DNA of 10,340 nucleotides from assembly GCA_035535035.1 (NCBI GenBank), contig DATLQW010000028.1:1-10340 (forward strand), read 5' to 3'. This document shows, piece by piece, positions 1-5,959 of this stretch. The notes beneath the pieces were generated by a model. That model was not told where the DNA came from, did no database searches, and saw only the letters and a list, made by a program, of their open reading frames with translations. The stretch comes from JASHVB01 sp035535035. Lineage in GTDB: Bacteria; Pseudomonadota; Alphaproteobacteria; Acetobacterales; Acetobacteraceae. The stretch's first letter is position 1, and the number at the start of each line of letters is the position of its first letter. The position numbers were made by a program, and so were the translations under genes.

Positions 1-1
1 C

Positions 2-136
2 CGGTTCGAAGTTCTCTACTGGTCGCTTTGGAAGGAGCGATGGGTCGCCACCGGCGCCTCCGGACGCACCGTCCTGTCAATCGATGACGGGCTACGATTT
101 ATCGCCCAGGAAGATATCTTCTGGGTCATGACATGA
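2..136 (+). CDS. Possible C-terminal end of an upstream protein (partial)
   Basis: The second forward frame is open from the left edge to a TGA at 134-136 and gives 44 residues ending IFWVMT. The composition is protein-like: aromatic and hydrophobic residues alternate with charged ones (for example FEVLYWSLWKERW and RFIAQEDIFW). No start codon is visible because the gene would begin outside the window. I do not recognise a family. The alternative is that the frame is open by chance inside the degenerate region that follows, since part of it (about 29-60) resembles non-coding sequence at 1509-1540. Confidence 0.35.
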   Translation, partial: RFEVLYWSLWKERWVATGASGRTVLSIDDGLRFIAQEDIFWVMT

Positions 137-555
137 TGGCCTGGATTTGAAATTGCGGAAAGTCGAGGTGAGGCCCGCGACAAATACGGCACCTGCGAAA
201 ATCCGCTCCCTGGAATGGCGGATAAGCGGTCGGATGACCGCCATGAGCGCGAAGCAGCCGGTCCTACCGACCGGGGAGCTATGGCAGCTTCGTCCCCGAG
301 ACCGGGCCTCGGTCGGCCGGCTCTGAATGTTGCAGTTGGGTTGCAAACTGCCGTCAGCACTCTTCATCGATGAACGTTTGACTGCCGATATTGCAGACGT
401 CGAAACCGCCATCCCGCCTTCGGCCAAGTAGTCCAACCCAGCCGCCCAGCGCAGTGCCAACCACTTGCGTGGTGCCGCCACCAGCGCCGTGATCCGTCCG
501 GATAGCCCGCTTTCACCCCACCCACTCCCCGAACCCCGGTAAAATCGCCGCCCAG
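137..555. other. Gene-less stretch, degenerate, with small hairpins
   Basis: No convincing gene is seen on either strand. A reverse-strand frame is open over 92-559, but its translation is rich in Arg, Ser and Pro, shows no family signature, and no ribosome binding site precedes its start. Small perfect hairpins are present: GCGGTC/GACCGC at 226-241, CCGGTC/GACCGG at 258-274, and GCAGTT/AACTGC around 330-350. The stretch reads like eroded intergenic DNA or relics of old coding or repeat sequence. Its right end abuts the promoter of the next gene. Confidence 0.4.
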
Positions 556-559
556 CCAC

Positions 560-588
560 TTGAATCCGTTAGTTAGACTTGTTATCAT
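560..588 (+). promoter_or_regulatory. Sigma-70-type promoter of the left two-domain gene
   Basis: The -35 box TTGAAT (560-565) is separated by exactly 17 bases from the -10 box TATCAT (583-588). The same arrangement, TTGAAC-17-TATCCA, precedes the paralogous gene at the other end of the window, and the flanking bases are also conserved (CCACTTGAA, then AGTTA in the spacer). Conservation between diverged copies supports function. Transcription would start near 595, leaving a leader of about 30 bases. Confidence 0.65.
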
Positions 589-626
589 CCCACGTCGGTC
601 ACACTAACCAACCCGGAGCCACGCCA

Positions 627-1397
627 ATGTCCGCCTTCTCCCCCACCGCCAGGCACGAATATTACGCCGAACTCGGCAATTCCCTGCCCCCGCCCGTCCT
701 CGACCAGCCCGAATACCGCGAACGCCGCCACATCACCGCGGTCGAGACGTTCGAAGCCCTGCGCCCCGGCGACGCCTACGAAGCGAGCCTCGCCATGAAG
801 ATCGTGCTCTGCGGCGCCCGTGCCGTCGAGGGTCTGCGCCTGGCCGGCGTTCACCGCGACGACTTCGCGAAAATGACCCGTTGCTGTGCCCAGGCAGCCA
901 GCATGATGCGCGCGGAAAGCGCGGCCAAGCGCGCGCTGGAGCGGGAGCAGAAGGTGCGGCTGGCGACCGAAGCGGTGGCGAACACCCCACAGGCCCATCC
1001 CGCCACCGCGTCCGCCCCGCCGCCACAAGCCGAACCGCAAGCGCCGCCCCCCGTCCAGGCCACGGCCGCCGCGCCACCGCCCGCCGCCGTGCCGCCGCCC
1101 GCCGCACCGCCGCTCCTGGCAGTCACCCAGTCCGCGCCGCCGCCCGCGCAGGCCGGGTCCACACCGTCCCCTTCGCCCGAGGCGATCGCCAAAGCCGAGG
1201 CCTTCGCGGACGAGGACATTGTGGCCGCGGCGCAGATCCGCCACGACCGCGGCGTCACGCCGCAGAACAAGGCGTATTTCCGCCACCTGGCGCTGCCCAC
1301 CGATCCGGCCATGATCGACGCGCTGGTCCGCGGCACCAGCGCCGTCCTGAACCTGCTCGACGAGGTCGGCGGCGAGACGCTGCACGACGCCGCCTGA
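627..1397 (+). CDS. Two-domain protein of unknown function with Pro/Ala-rich linker, left paralog
   Basis: This 256-residue protein belongs to no family I recognise. Residues 1-112 form a conserved, probably helical N-terminal domain containing HEYYAELG, PEYRERR, ALRPGD, CAQAASMMR and REQKVRLA. Residues about 113-182 are a low-complexity Pro/Ala/Gln linker. Residues 183-256 form a conserved C-terminal domain beginning SPEAIAKAEAFADEDIVAAA and containing DALVRGTS. There is no signal peptide or membrane segment, so it is probably cytoplasmic. The ATG at 627 is chosen because GGAG (615-618) precedes it; an in-frame TTG at 579 lies inside the promoter and would start upstream of the expected transcription start. 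Third codon positions are GC-rich as expected for a real gene. A paralog (9523-10269) shares about 67% identity in the N domain and 80% in the C domain by hand count, without gaps in either domain. That both domains are kept while the linker drifts argues for a functional protein. Confidence 0.8.
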   Translation: MSAFSPTARHEYYAELGNSLPPPVLDQPEYRERRHITAVETFEALRPGDAYEASLAMKIVLCGARAVEGLRLAGVHRDDFAKMTRCCAQAASMMRAESAAKRALEREQKVRLATEAVANTPQAHPATASAPPPQAEPQAPPPVQATAAAPPPAAVPPPAAPPLLAVTQSAPPPAQAGSTPSPSPEAIAKAEAFADEDIVAAAQIRHDRGVTPQNKAYFRHLALPTDPAMIDALVRGTSAVLNLLDEVGGETLHDAA

Positions 1398-1425
1398 CGG
1401 GCCCGGCACGGAAACAGAGCACGCA

Positions 1426-1461
1426 GTCGCATGAATCGGGATTTTGAGACGGCAGTAAGAC
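1426..1461 (+). other. Conserved 3' flanking element of the left paralog unit
   Basis: This 36-base stretch begins 28 bases after the stop codon at 1397. It matches 31 of 36 bases, without gaps, with a stretch exactly 28 bases after the stop codon of the paralog (9459-9494, reverse strand). The core is AATCGGGATT, a variable base, then TGAGACGGCA. There is no obvious hairpin with a T-tract, so it is not a standard intrinsic terminator. It may be a 3' UTR signal, or simply the edge of the duplicated segment. Confidence 0.45.
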
Positions 1462-1684
1462 GGTCCTGGCGCTCGGTACCCGGCCGCGACTGGACTTCGC
1501 GCCAACCGTTTGAAAGGAGCGTAATGGGTCGGACCCGGCGGTTCGGGCCAATCAGCTCGACCGCCGCTGCTTCAGATCGGCAGGTGACGTTGAAGCTGAC
1601 CCGCTACAAGCAGGCGAGCGAGGTTTTCGCCGCGCAACGGCGGGTGAGGATGACGCGAGACGCACGGTGCGGTTGGCGGCACCG
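1462..1684. other. Gene-less stretch with a weak 58-codon frame
   Basis: No recognisable gene. A short forward frame starts with ATG at 1524, preceded by AAGGAG (1514-1519) at a tight 4-base spacing, and runs to a stop at 1698-1700. Its product is Arg-rich and ends inside the palindromic repeat that follows, so it is more likely fortuitous. The segment around 1509-1540 resembles 29-60 at the left edge of the window. Confidence 0.3.
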
Positions 1685-1735
1685 TCACCCTCGCCGCTAA
1701 CGCGTCTTGACCTCTCCCGCTCCCGCGGGAGAGGT
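1685..1735 (+). repeat. Dispersed palindromic intergenic repeat, copy 1
   Basis: A perfect 10-bp stem, CCTCTCCCGC (1711-1720) and GCGGGAGAGG (1725-1734), closes a TCCC loop and is preceded by a TCACCC...CGCT lead-in. A second member with the same lead-in and the same CTCTCCCGC core lies at 4458-4506 in the same orientation. Palindromes of this type are common between genes in alphaproteobacterial genomes. Here the repeat is read through by the end of the reverse-strand gene at 1697-2266 and supplies its last codons. Confidence 0.6.
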
Positions 1736-2266
1736 TTGGAGGACGTCAATTCGCCGCGTCAGTTCATCCGCCGCAGGTGCCGCTTCGGGCATCGTCCCGA
1801 GGAGCAGTACCCGCGTCTTGTCCGCCTTCGCGACGCCGGAGCGGAACGCCTCGCGCAGCCACGTCCGATCCTTCTCGCGCCAGGCACAGAGTTTGGCGAT
1901 GGCGATGTCCTCCGCGCTGGGACAGACCGCGGTGGCGAGGCCATCCGGCGTCGCGTACTCGACGGCGCGGCTGCGCCAGTCCAACGGCATGACCGCCGTG
2001 CGTTGACTGACCCCGTCGCCGTAGTAGCCGAACGTCCGGTGGAACAGCGAGTACCGCCCGATCGACCCGTCGATCAGGTCGGAGATCCACTCCGGGTCCG
2101 CCACGTCCTCGACATAGATGTCGATTTCCTCGGTCAGCATCATCGCGACGGGAATGTGCCTGGCGGTGGCGATGACCGCGCCGGTGCCGACCATCACGAA
2201 CCGCGCGTGGCCCGACAGCGAGGCGGCGGCGCGCAGAATATGGTCGATGTCAGGCCGCCGGAGCAT
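1697..2266 (-). CDS. DUF6036-type nucleotidyltransferase, possible toxin of a TA-like pair
   Basis: The 189-residue product looks like the DUF6036 nucleotidyltransferase group, relatives of AbiEii/MenT-like toxins. The visible signature is HILRAAA near the N-terminus (9-15), a nucleotidyltransferase-like FVMVGTGAVIA (23-33) followed by the acidic strand EEIDIYVED (46-54), then FHRTFGYYGDGV (75-86) and CPSAEDIAIAKLCAWREKD (115-133), which resembles the SPEDLAxSKLxAxREKD motif of the family. No signal peptide or membrane segment. Its ATG lies 17 bases inside the end of the upstream small gene, so translational coupling is likely. The last residues (TSPAGAGEVKTR) are encoded by a palindromic intergenic repeat, so the original C-terminus may have been replaced. 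The substrate cannot be told from sequence. Toxin activity is inferred from family and gene pairing only. Confidence 0.75.
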   Translation of the reverse strand: MLRRPDIDHILRAAASLSGHARFVMVGTGAVIATARHIPVAMMLTEEIDIYVEDVADPEWISDLIDGSIGRYSLFHRTFGYYGDGVSQRTAVMPLDWRSRAVEYATPDGLATAVCPSAEDIAIAKLCAWREKDRTWLREAFRSGVAKADKTRVLLLGTMPEAAPAADELTRRIDVLQTSPAGAGEVKTR

Positions 2267-2576
2267 CCGCGTGCTCGATCAGTTCGGCCACGTCGCGCGA
2301 GGTCAGCCCCTTGCCGAACACCGGCGCGGTTTCCCGCAGCAGCCGGCCACGCGGGCTGTCCTCGGTCAGCGCCGCGGCGATCGCGGCGGGCGGGTGCGAC
2401 AGCAGCTCCTGCCACATCAGCGCGTAGTCGCGCTGGTGCGGATCGGGCAGCATCCGGGTTACGACGAACCTCCGGGCGTCGGCGACCATCGAGGGATCGG
2501 CCACCAGCCGTCGCGCCACCTCGCATGCCTTCAGGTAGTCGATCCACTCGTGCCGATCGTGAAAGTGCTTTGCCAT
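2250..2576 (-). CDS. Small conserved-looking protein upstream of the DUF6036 gene, possible antitoxin
   Basis: The product is 108 residues, acidic to neutral and helix-prone, with no signal peptide. Seen in it: an N-terminal half rich in His, Arg and Asp, the stretch MWQELLSHPPAAIAAALTED (54-73), then SPRGRLLRETAPVF (74-87) and a C-terminal helix around SRDVAELIEHA. DUF6036 genes are often preceded by a small gene of this size with a G..LR...P segment near its end; the match is from memory and approximate. It overlaps the next gene by 17 bases, so the two form one unit. The start at 2576 is the only ATG giving the full frame but has no strong ribosome binding site. Its role as antitoxin is inference. 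Confidence 0.65.
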   Translation of the reverse strand: MAKHFHDRHEWIDYLKACEVARRLVADPSMVADARRFVVTRMLPDPHQRDYALMWQELLSHPPAAIAAALTEDSPRGRLLRETAPVFGKGLTSRDVAELIEHADAPAA

Positions 2577-2731
2577 GGCAGCAGCTTAACGGTTCGCGAG
2601 GACGCGGCGCAACGGCGTGGACGCGACGAGACCGAGATCCCCGCGCAAAGGCCCCGGCAATGCGCCTGCGCCGCGGACCATACGGCAAGGGCTGCTGGCC
2701 AGCACAACGCCGGTGCCGGCGGGCGAGGCAT
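2531..2731 (-). pseudogene. Possible remnant of an exported protein downstream of the phosphoesterase
   Basis: An ATG at 2731 stands 16 bases after the stop of the phosphoesterase gene and is preceded by a strong purine-rich ribosome binding site (GGAGGGAGGG, 5 bases before the ATG). The first 23 residues look like a signal peptide: PAPALCWPAALAVW, then SAAQA as a plausible cleavage site. After that the frame becomes Arg/Ser-rich and ends after 66 codons, overlapping the 5' end of the small gene at 2250-2576 by 46 bases. One reading is that a secreted-protein gene was truncated when the nucleotidyltransferase pair arrived. The other is that the frame is fortuitous. Confidence 0.2.
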
Positions 2732-2747
2732 GAGTCCCTCCCTCCAC

Positions 2748-4169
2748 TCACTGGCGGCCAAGGAAAGCCTGCATGTGACCCAACACCGAAGCCGCCGCCT
2801 CACCGGCCGTGGCGTACAGCGGAACCACGTCCGGCACGGAGATCAGGCGCTGGATATGCGTGCCGATGTCGGCACCGGCCGTGGGCAACTGCACGGCCAG
2901 CGTGCTCAGGCTCCGCTGCAGATTGTTCGGCGGCTTGGCGGCGGCACGCGCGACTTGTTCCGGCGCCGGCGGGATGGCAGGCGCGGTGACGAAGGCAGGC
3001 CCGTCATTGTCGGCCTCCGCATCCAGCGCCGCCAGGAGGTCCGGTGCCGCGGCGTCGCGCCGCGTCAGCGGCGCGAGATTGAAGAGCCTGCGCAGCGTGG
3101 CAATGATGGACGTATGGTCGAATGGTGTCGTTCCAGGCGGCCGCATGACGCTGCCGGCCCGCACATAGGGCGACACGATGACCGCCGGCACCCGCACGCC
3201 GAAATAGCTGAAGTCGAACCCGTCCGGCCGCAGCACGTCAGGCGGCGTCGCGGCCGGCGGGGGCACGTGGTCGTAGCAGCCACCGTGCTCGTCGCAGGTG
3301 ATCACCAGCAGCGTCTGCCGCCACCCCGGCCCGCCGCGCACCGCGTTGTACACGCTGGCAACCAACTGCTCTCCATACGCAACATTGTGCGGTGGGTGCG
3401 CATCGTTCGGGATCCTGTTCAGCACGCTGTCGGTGAAATAGCGAGGTTCTATGAAGCTATAGGCAGGCAGCTTCCCGCCGGCGGCGTCGCGCGCGAAGTC
3501 GGTCTCGAAATTGCTGAAATTCGTCAGCACGTTGGCCCAGAGCTCGGTGAGCGTGGCGGACTGCGGGATGTCGTGGAAATAGATCTGCCAGGTTTGCCCG
3601 GCCTTCGACAGGAGGTTGAATACCGTCGGCATCTCATAGGGAAAATGCGTCGGAGAATTGTTGACGTAACCGGCAGCCGTTCCGGCGTGCACGAAAAAGC
3701 GGTTTGGCCAGGTCTGGCACGGCGCGGCGGCGTGCCACCTGTCGGACACGCCAAAGGCACGCGCCAGTTGGCTGATGACCGGTACCTGGTCCGGCGTGAA
3801 GTAATGCATGGGCGAGTATGGATCGGGTGCCGGAGTCGTCGTCGGCTGGCGCATATAATTGTCAACGAAGCCGCTCATGGTCGGCGCACCGGTGTTGACC
3901 GAACCGTCGTCGGCCAGCCCGCGGAGCTGCATCTGGATGTCAGTGAACAGCTCCCCTGGATCCGGGTCAGGGATGCAGACCGTCTGCGCGGTCAGCGCCG
4001 GATCCTTCCAGACCTGGATGTTCTGCCGCGTTCCGTCCGGCTTGTGCCAGGGGTTGAACTCGGTGCCGATCAGCCCGTCGAATGCCGCGCTGTTCGGATA
4101 GAGCATGCCCAGCATGCAATCGAACGAGCGGTTTTCCAGCATGAGAACCACGACGTGCTTGATATCCAT
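2748..4169 (-). CDS. Phosphoesterase of the phospholipase C / acid phosphatase (AcpA) family
   Basis: The 473-residue product carries the hallmarks of the alkaline-phosphatase-like phosphoesterase family (PF04185), which hydrolyses phosphodiester or phosphomonoester bonds in phospholipids or other substrates. ENRSFD (12-17) supplies metal ligands, PCQTWPNR (150-157) corresponds to the nucleophile region with Thr153 as candidate, DEHGG (293-297) followed by YDHV supplies further ligands, and RVPAVIVSPY (326-335) and FDHTSI (350-355) are typical. Residues from about 400 onward are an Ala-rich tail. Most bacterial relatives are exported by Sec or Tat; here the core starts at residue 2 and no signal peptide is present. 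The start is firm: GGGAGGG (4174-4180) lies 4 bases before the ATG, and no upstream in-frame leader looks like a signal sequence. Whether it is a phospholipase or a phosphatase cannot be decided from sequence. Confidence 0.9.
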   Translation of the reverse strand: MDIKHVVVLMLENRSFDCMLGMLYPNSAAFDGLIGTEFNPWHKPDGTRQNIQVWKDPALTAQTVCIPDPDPGELFTDIQMQLRGLADDGSVNTGAPTMSGFVDNYMRQPTTTPAPDPYSPMHYFTPDQVPVISQLARAFGVSDRWHAAAPCQTWPNRFFVHAGTAAGYVNNSPTHFPYEMPTVFNLLSKAGQTWQIYFHDIPQSATLTELWANVLTNFSNFETDFARDAAGGKLPAYSFIEPRYFTDSVLNRIPNDAHPPHNVAYGEQLVASVYNAVRGGPGWRQTLLVITCDEHGGCYDHVPPPAATPPDVLRPDGFDFSYFGVRVPAVIVSPYVRAGSVMRPPGTTPFDHTSIIATLRRLFNLAPLTRRDAAAPDLLAALDAEADNDGPAFVTAPAIPPAPEQVARAAAKPPNNLQRSLSTLAVQLPTAGADIGTHIQRLISVPDVVPLYATAGEAAASVLGHMQAFLGRQ

Positions 4170-4180
4170 CGTTCCCTCCC

Positions 4181-4551
4181 GGTGCCGGGCGCGTCCCGGC
4201 GTTGAGCGTCACCGGCATGGTAAACCTCGCCTGGCCGCAGCGGGAGAGACGTCCGGTCGCACACCAGCCGCGCCGGGCCGGCCGGCGCACCGGCGAACAC
4301 GTCACCTGCACCGGTGGCGCGATAGATCACGTGCTCGGCCTCGGTCATCTGCAATGGCGCCATTGCCGCGGCCCGCGCCAGGGACACGTTCTTCCCAGCG
4401 AAATGCTGCAGCCTGAAGGCACGAAGCACCGGGCGAGGATGCAGCGGGGCGACCCGTTCACCCGCGTCGCTTCGGGCCTCGATCTCTCCCGCGCGTAGCG
4501 CGGGCGAAATGTTGAGGCGGATTGCTCCCCGACCCGCCGACCCGCTAAACC
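4181..4551. other. Stretch between divergent genes, no confident gene, one coding-like reverse frame
   Basis: The phosphoesterase and the aldolase-like gene diverge from this region, so it should hold their promoters, but no clear -35/-10 pair stands out. A reverse-strand frame covering about 4200-4363 (possible ATGs at 4363 and 4348) has coding-like composition: third positions roughly 80% G/C and second positions near 50%, with a natural-looking residue mix around TEAEHVIYRATGAGDVF. The frame runs on to 4070, about 100 bases into the phosphoesterase gene, which makes an intact gene unlikely. It may be a remnant. The right part is a repeat. Confidence 0.35.
4458..4506 (+). repeat. Dispersed palindromic intergenic repeat, copy 2
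   Basis: TCACCC (4458-4463) leads, 26 bases from its first base, to CTCTCCCGC (4484-4492); the palindrome CCCGCGC/GCGCGGG (4488-4504) closes on a three-base loop. Copy 1 at 1685-1735 has the same order with one base more. It sits about 80 bases upstream of the aldolase-like gene. Confidence 0.5.
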
Positions 4552-4568
4552 ATGTCCCAATCGCCAAC

Positions 4569-4575
4569 GGGAGGG
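4569..4575 (+). promoter_or_regulatory. Ribosome binding site deciding the aldolase-like start
   Basis: GGGAGGG lies 9 bases before the ATG at 4585. The alternative in-frame ATG at 4552 has only CGCTAAACC before it and no purine-rich site. The same GGGAGGG motif precedes the phosphoesterase gene. Confidence 0.55.
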
Positions 4576-4584
4576 CCCCAGCCG

Positions 4585-5334
4585 ATGGACATCGAGACTG
4601 CGCCGACAACCGCAACCAACGCCGACAGGCAGGCGCGCGTCGATCTCGCCGCCGTGTATCGCCTGCTGGCGCATCACGGCTGGGGCGACGTGATCTTCAA
4701 TCACGCCGGCATGCGTTCACCTTCCAACCCACGCCATTTCTTCATCAAGCGCCACGAGCTGCTCTACACCGAGGTCACCGCGTCCAACCTGGTCGAGGTC
4801 AGCATGGACGACGACCTCGACGAGCGCGCCGGCGTCAACCGCCCCGGCTTCACGCTGCACAGCGGCGTGCTGCGCGGCCGGCCGGACGTGCAGTGCTCGG
4901 TGCATGTCCACCCCGAGGAAGGCGTCGCGCTGTCCGGCCTGAAGCACGGCTTGCGGCCGCTCTCGCAGAACGCCATGCGCTTCTACAACCGGACCGGCTA
5001 CCACGAGTATGAAGGCATCACCGACGGCTTCGACGAACGCGAGCGCATCATCGCCGCGCTGGGCAAGAACCGCGCGCTGGTCATGCGCCACCACGGCATC
5101 ACCACCGTCGGCGCCACCGCGCGGGAGGCGTTCAGCCTGATGAAGGGGTTCGTCAGCGCCGCCCGCATCCAACTCATGATGGAGGCCACCGGCGCCGAGC
5201 TGTCGGAGATCCCGGCCGAGGTGTGCGAGCACGTCGCCGCCCAGTACGAACAGCACGACAGGGGGCGGGCCTCGGCCGAGTGGCCCGCATATCTTCGCTT
5301 GCTCGACGGCATCGACGACAGCTACCGCACCTGA
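4585..5334 (+). CDS. Class II aldolase/adducin-family protein
   Basis: The 249-residue product has the class II aldolase/adducin fold signature across residues about 18-225. The zinc ligands are visible as the HVH pair (107-109) in SVHVHPEEG and a His in MRHHGITTVG (167-176); NHAGMRSP (39-46) matches the phosphate/substrate loop. Where fuculose-phosphate aldolase has its catalytic Glu (SxEWxxH), this protein has GFTLHSGV, the adducin-like form. It is therefore more likely one of the uncharacterised adducin-type members than a true sugar-phosphate aldolase, and the substrate is unknown. No signal peptide. The start at 4585 is chosen for its ribosome binding site; ATG 4552 would add 11 residues. 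The next gene begins 36 bases after the stop on the same strand and may be co-transcribed. Confidence 0.87.
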   Translation: MDIETAPTTATNADRQARVDLAAVYRLLAHHGWGDVIFNHAGMRSPSNPRHFFIKRHELLYTEVTASNLVEVSMDDDLDERAGVNRPGFTLHSGVLRGRPDVQCSVHVHPEEGVALSGLKHGLRPLSQNAMRFYNRTGYHEYEGITDGFDERERIIAALGKNRALVMRHHGITTVGATAREAFSLMKGFVSAARIQLMMEATGAELSEIPAEVCEHVAAQYEQHDRGRASAEWPAYLRLLDGIDDSYRT

Positions 5335-5370
5335 TCCGGGCAGTGCCGGCCTGGTGCCGGCGCGTGCACG

Positions 5371-5931
5371 ATGAATCCGCGCTGGAGCCTGCGCACGGCG
5401 CGGCTGGTGCTTACGCCGGTGGGCGGGGCGGACCTGCCCGACCTGATCGCCATCAAGGCCGATCCGCGCGTCTTCGCGGTGATGCTGGGCGGGGTGCGCA
5501 CGGCCGCGCAGACGCAGGAGGAACTGGCACGCGACGTTGTCGCATGGGGCGCCAACGGCTTCGGCATCTGGGCGATCCGCGAGGCGGGCGGCGGCGGACC
5601 CCGGCGGCCCGGGGCAGGTTTGGTCGGCATCACCGGCCTGGAGCGCCGCCCGGATGGCCGCGGCGTCGCCCTGCGCTTCGCGTTGCGGCCGGACGCGCAG
5701 GGCCGCGGCCTCGCGCGCGAAGCGGCCGGCGCCGCGCTGCGCTTCGGTCACGACGAGGCGGGCCTCGCTCGCATCGTCGCGGTGGCGCGCGCCAGCAACT
5801 TCGCCTCGCGCATGGTGCTCGGCGGCGTCGGCATGACCGCGTGCGGCAGCTTCATCCAGAACGGATGGCCGATGGTGCTCTACGAAAGCCTCGACTTCCG
5901 CTCTCCCACCTCGCCGGTACGGGCAGTGTGA
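5371..5931 (+). CDS. GNAT-family N-acetyltransferase (RimJ/RimL-like)
   Basis: The 186-residue product transfers an acetyl group from acetyl-CoA to an amine on an unidentified acceptor. It opens with LRTARLVLTPV (7-17), the usual first strand of RimJ/RimL-type enzymes. The acetyl-CoA pyrophosphate loop is RPDAQGRGLA (106-115), followed by the helix EAAGAALRFG. The later LARIVAVARASNFASRMVL (132-150) is the conserved strand-turn-helix in which the Asn usually lies near CoA. A Gly/Pro/Arg insertion (72-83) sits between two strands. It is soluble with no signal peptide. It follows the aldolase-like gene by 36 bases in the same direction and converges on mlaC with only 24 bases between the stops. 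Ribosomal-protein or small-molecule acetylation cannot be distinguished. Confidence 0.87.
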   Translation: MNPRWSLRTARLVLTPVGGADLPDLIAIKADPRVFAVMLGGVRTAAQTQEELARDVVAWGANGFGIWAIREAGGGGPRRPGAGLVGITGLERRPDGRGVALRFALRPDAQGRGLAREAAGAALRFGHDEAGLARIVAVARASNFASRMVLGGVGMTACGSFIQNGWPMVLYESLDFRSPTSPVRAV

Positions 5932-5959
5932 GGGTTCGCCAGCGACGCCGCTCCCTCAC
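5928..5959. terminator. Candidate shared terminator hairpin between convergent genes
   Basis: GTGAGGG (5928-5934) pairs with CCCTCAC (5953-5959). A further inner stem, AGCG (5941-5944) with CGCT (5949-5952), stacks directly against it on one side. The stop codons of both convergent genes (5929-5931 forward, 5956-5958 reverse) lie inside the outer stem. No T-tract follows on either strand, so intrinsic termination is uncertain. Confidence 0.35.

Noticed and set aside
579..626. In-frame TTG start adding 16 residues to the left two-domain protein
   Set aside because: The TTG lies between the -35 and -10 boxes, so it would not be transcribed. The apparent conservation of these codons in the paralog reflects conserved promoter and leader DNA.
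585..1505. Long reverse-strand frame opposite the left two-domain gene (and its counterpart 9244-10314 on the forward strand)
   Set aside because: Both are Gly/Arg-rich mirror frames of a GC-rich gene. Promoter, ribosome binding site and domain conservation all favour the other strand. Their mutual similarity follows from the duplication.
1667..4205. Long forward frames covering 1667-2989 and 2118-4205
   Set aside because: They lie opposite the nucleotidyltransferase pair and the phosphoesterase, are Arg/Pro/His-rich, and show no family motifs.
4717..5751. Reverse-strand frame opposite the aldolase-like and GNAT genes
   Set aside because: It spans two well-supported genes on the other strand, and its Ala/Arg/Gly-rich composition matches a shadow frame.
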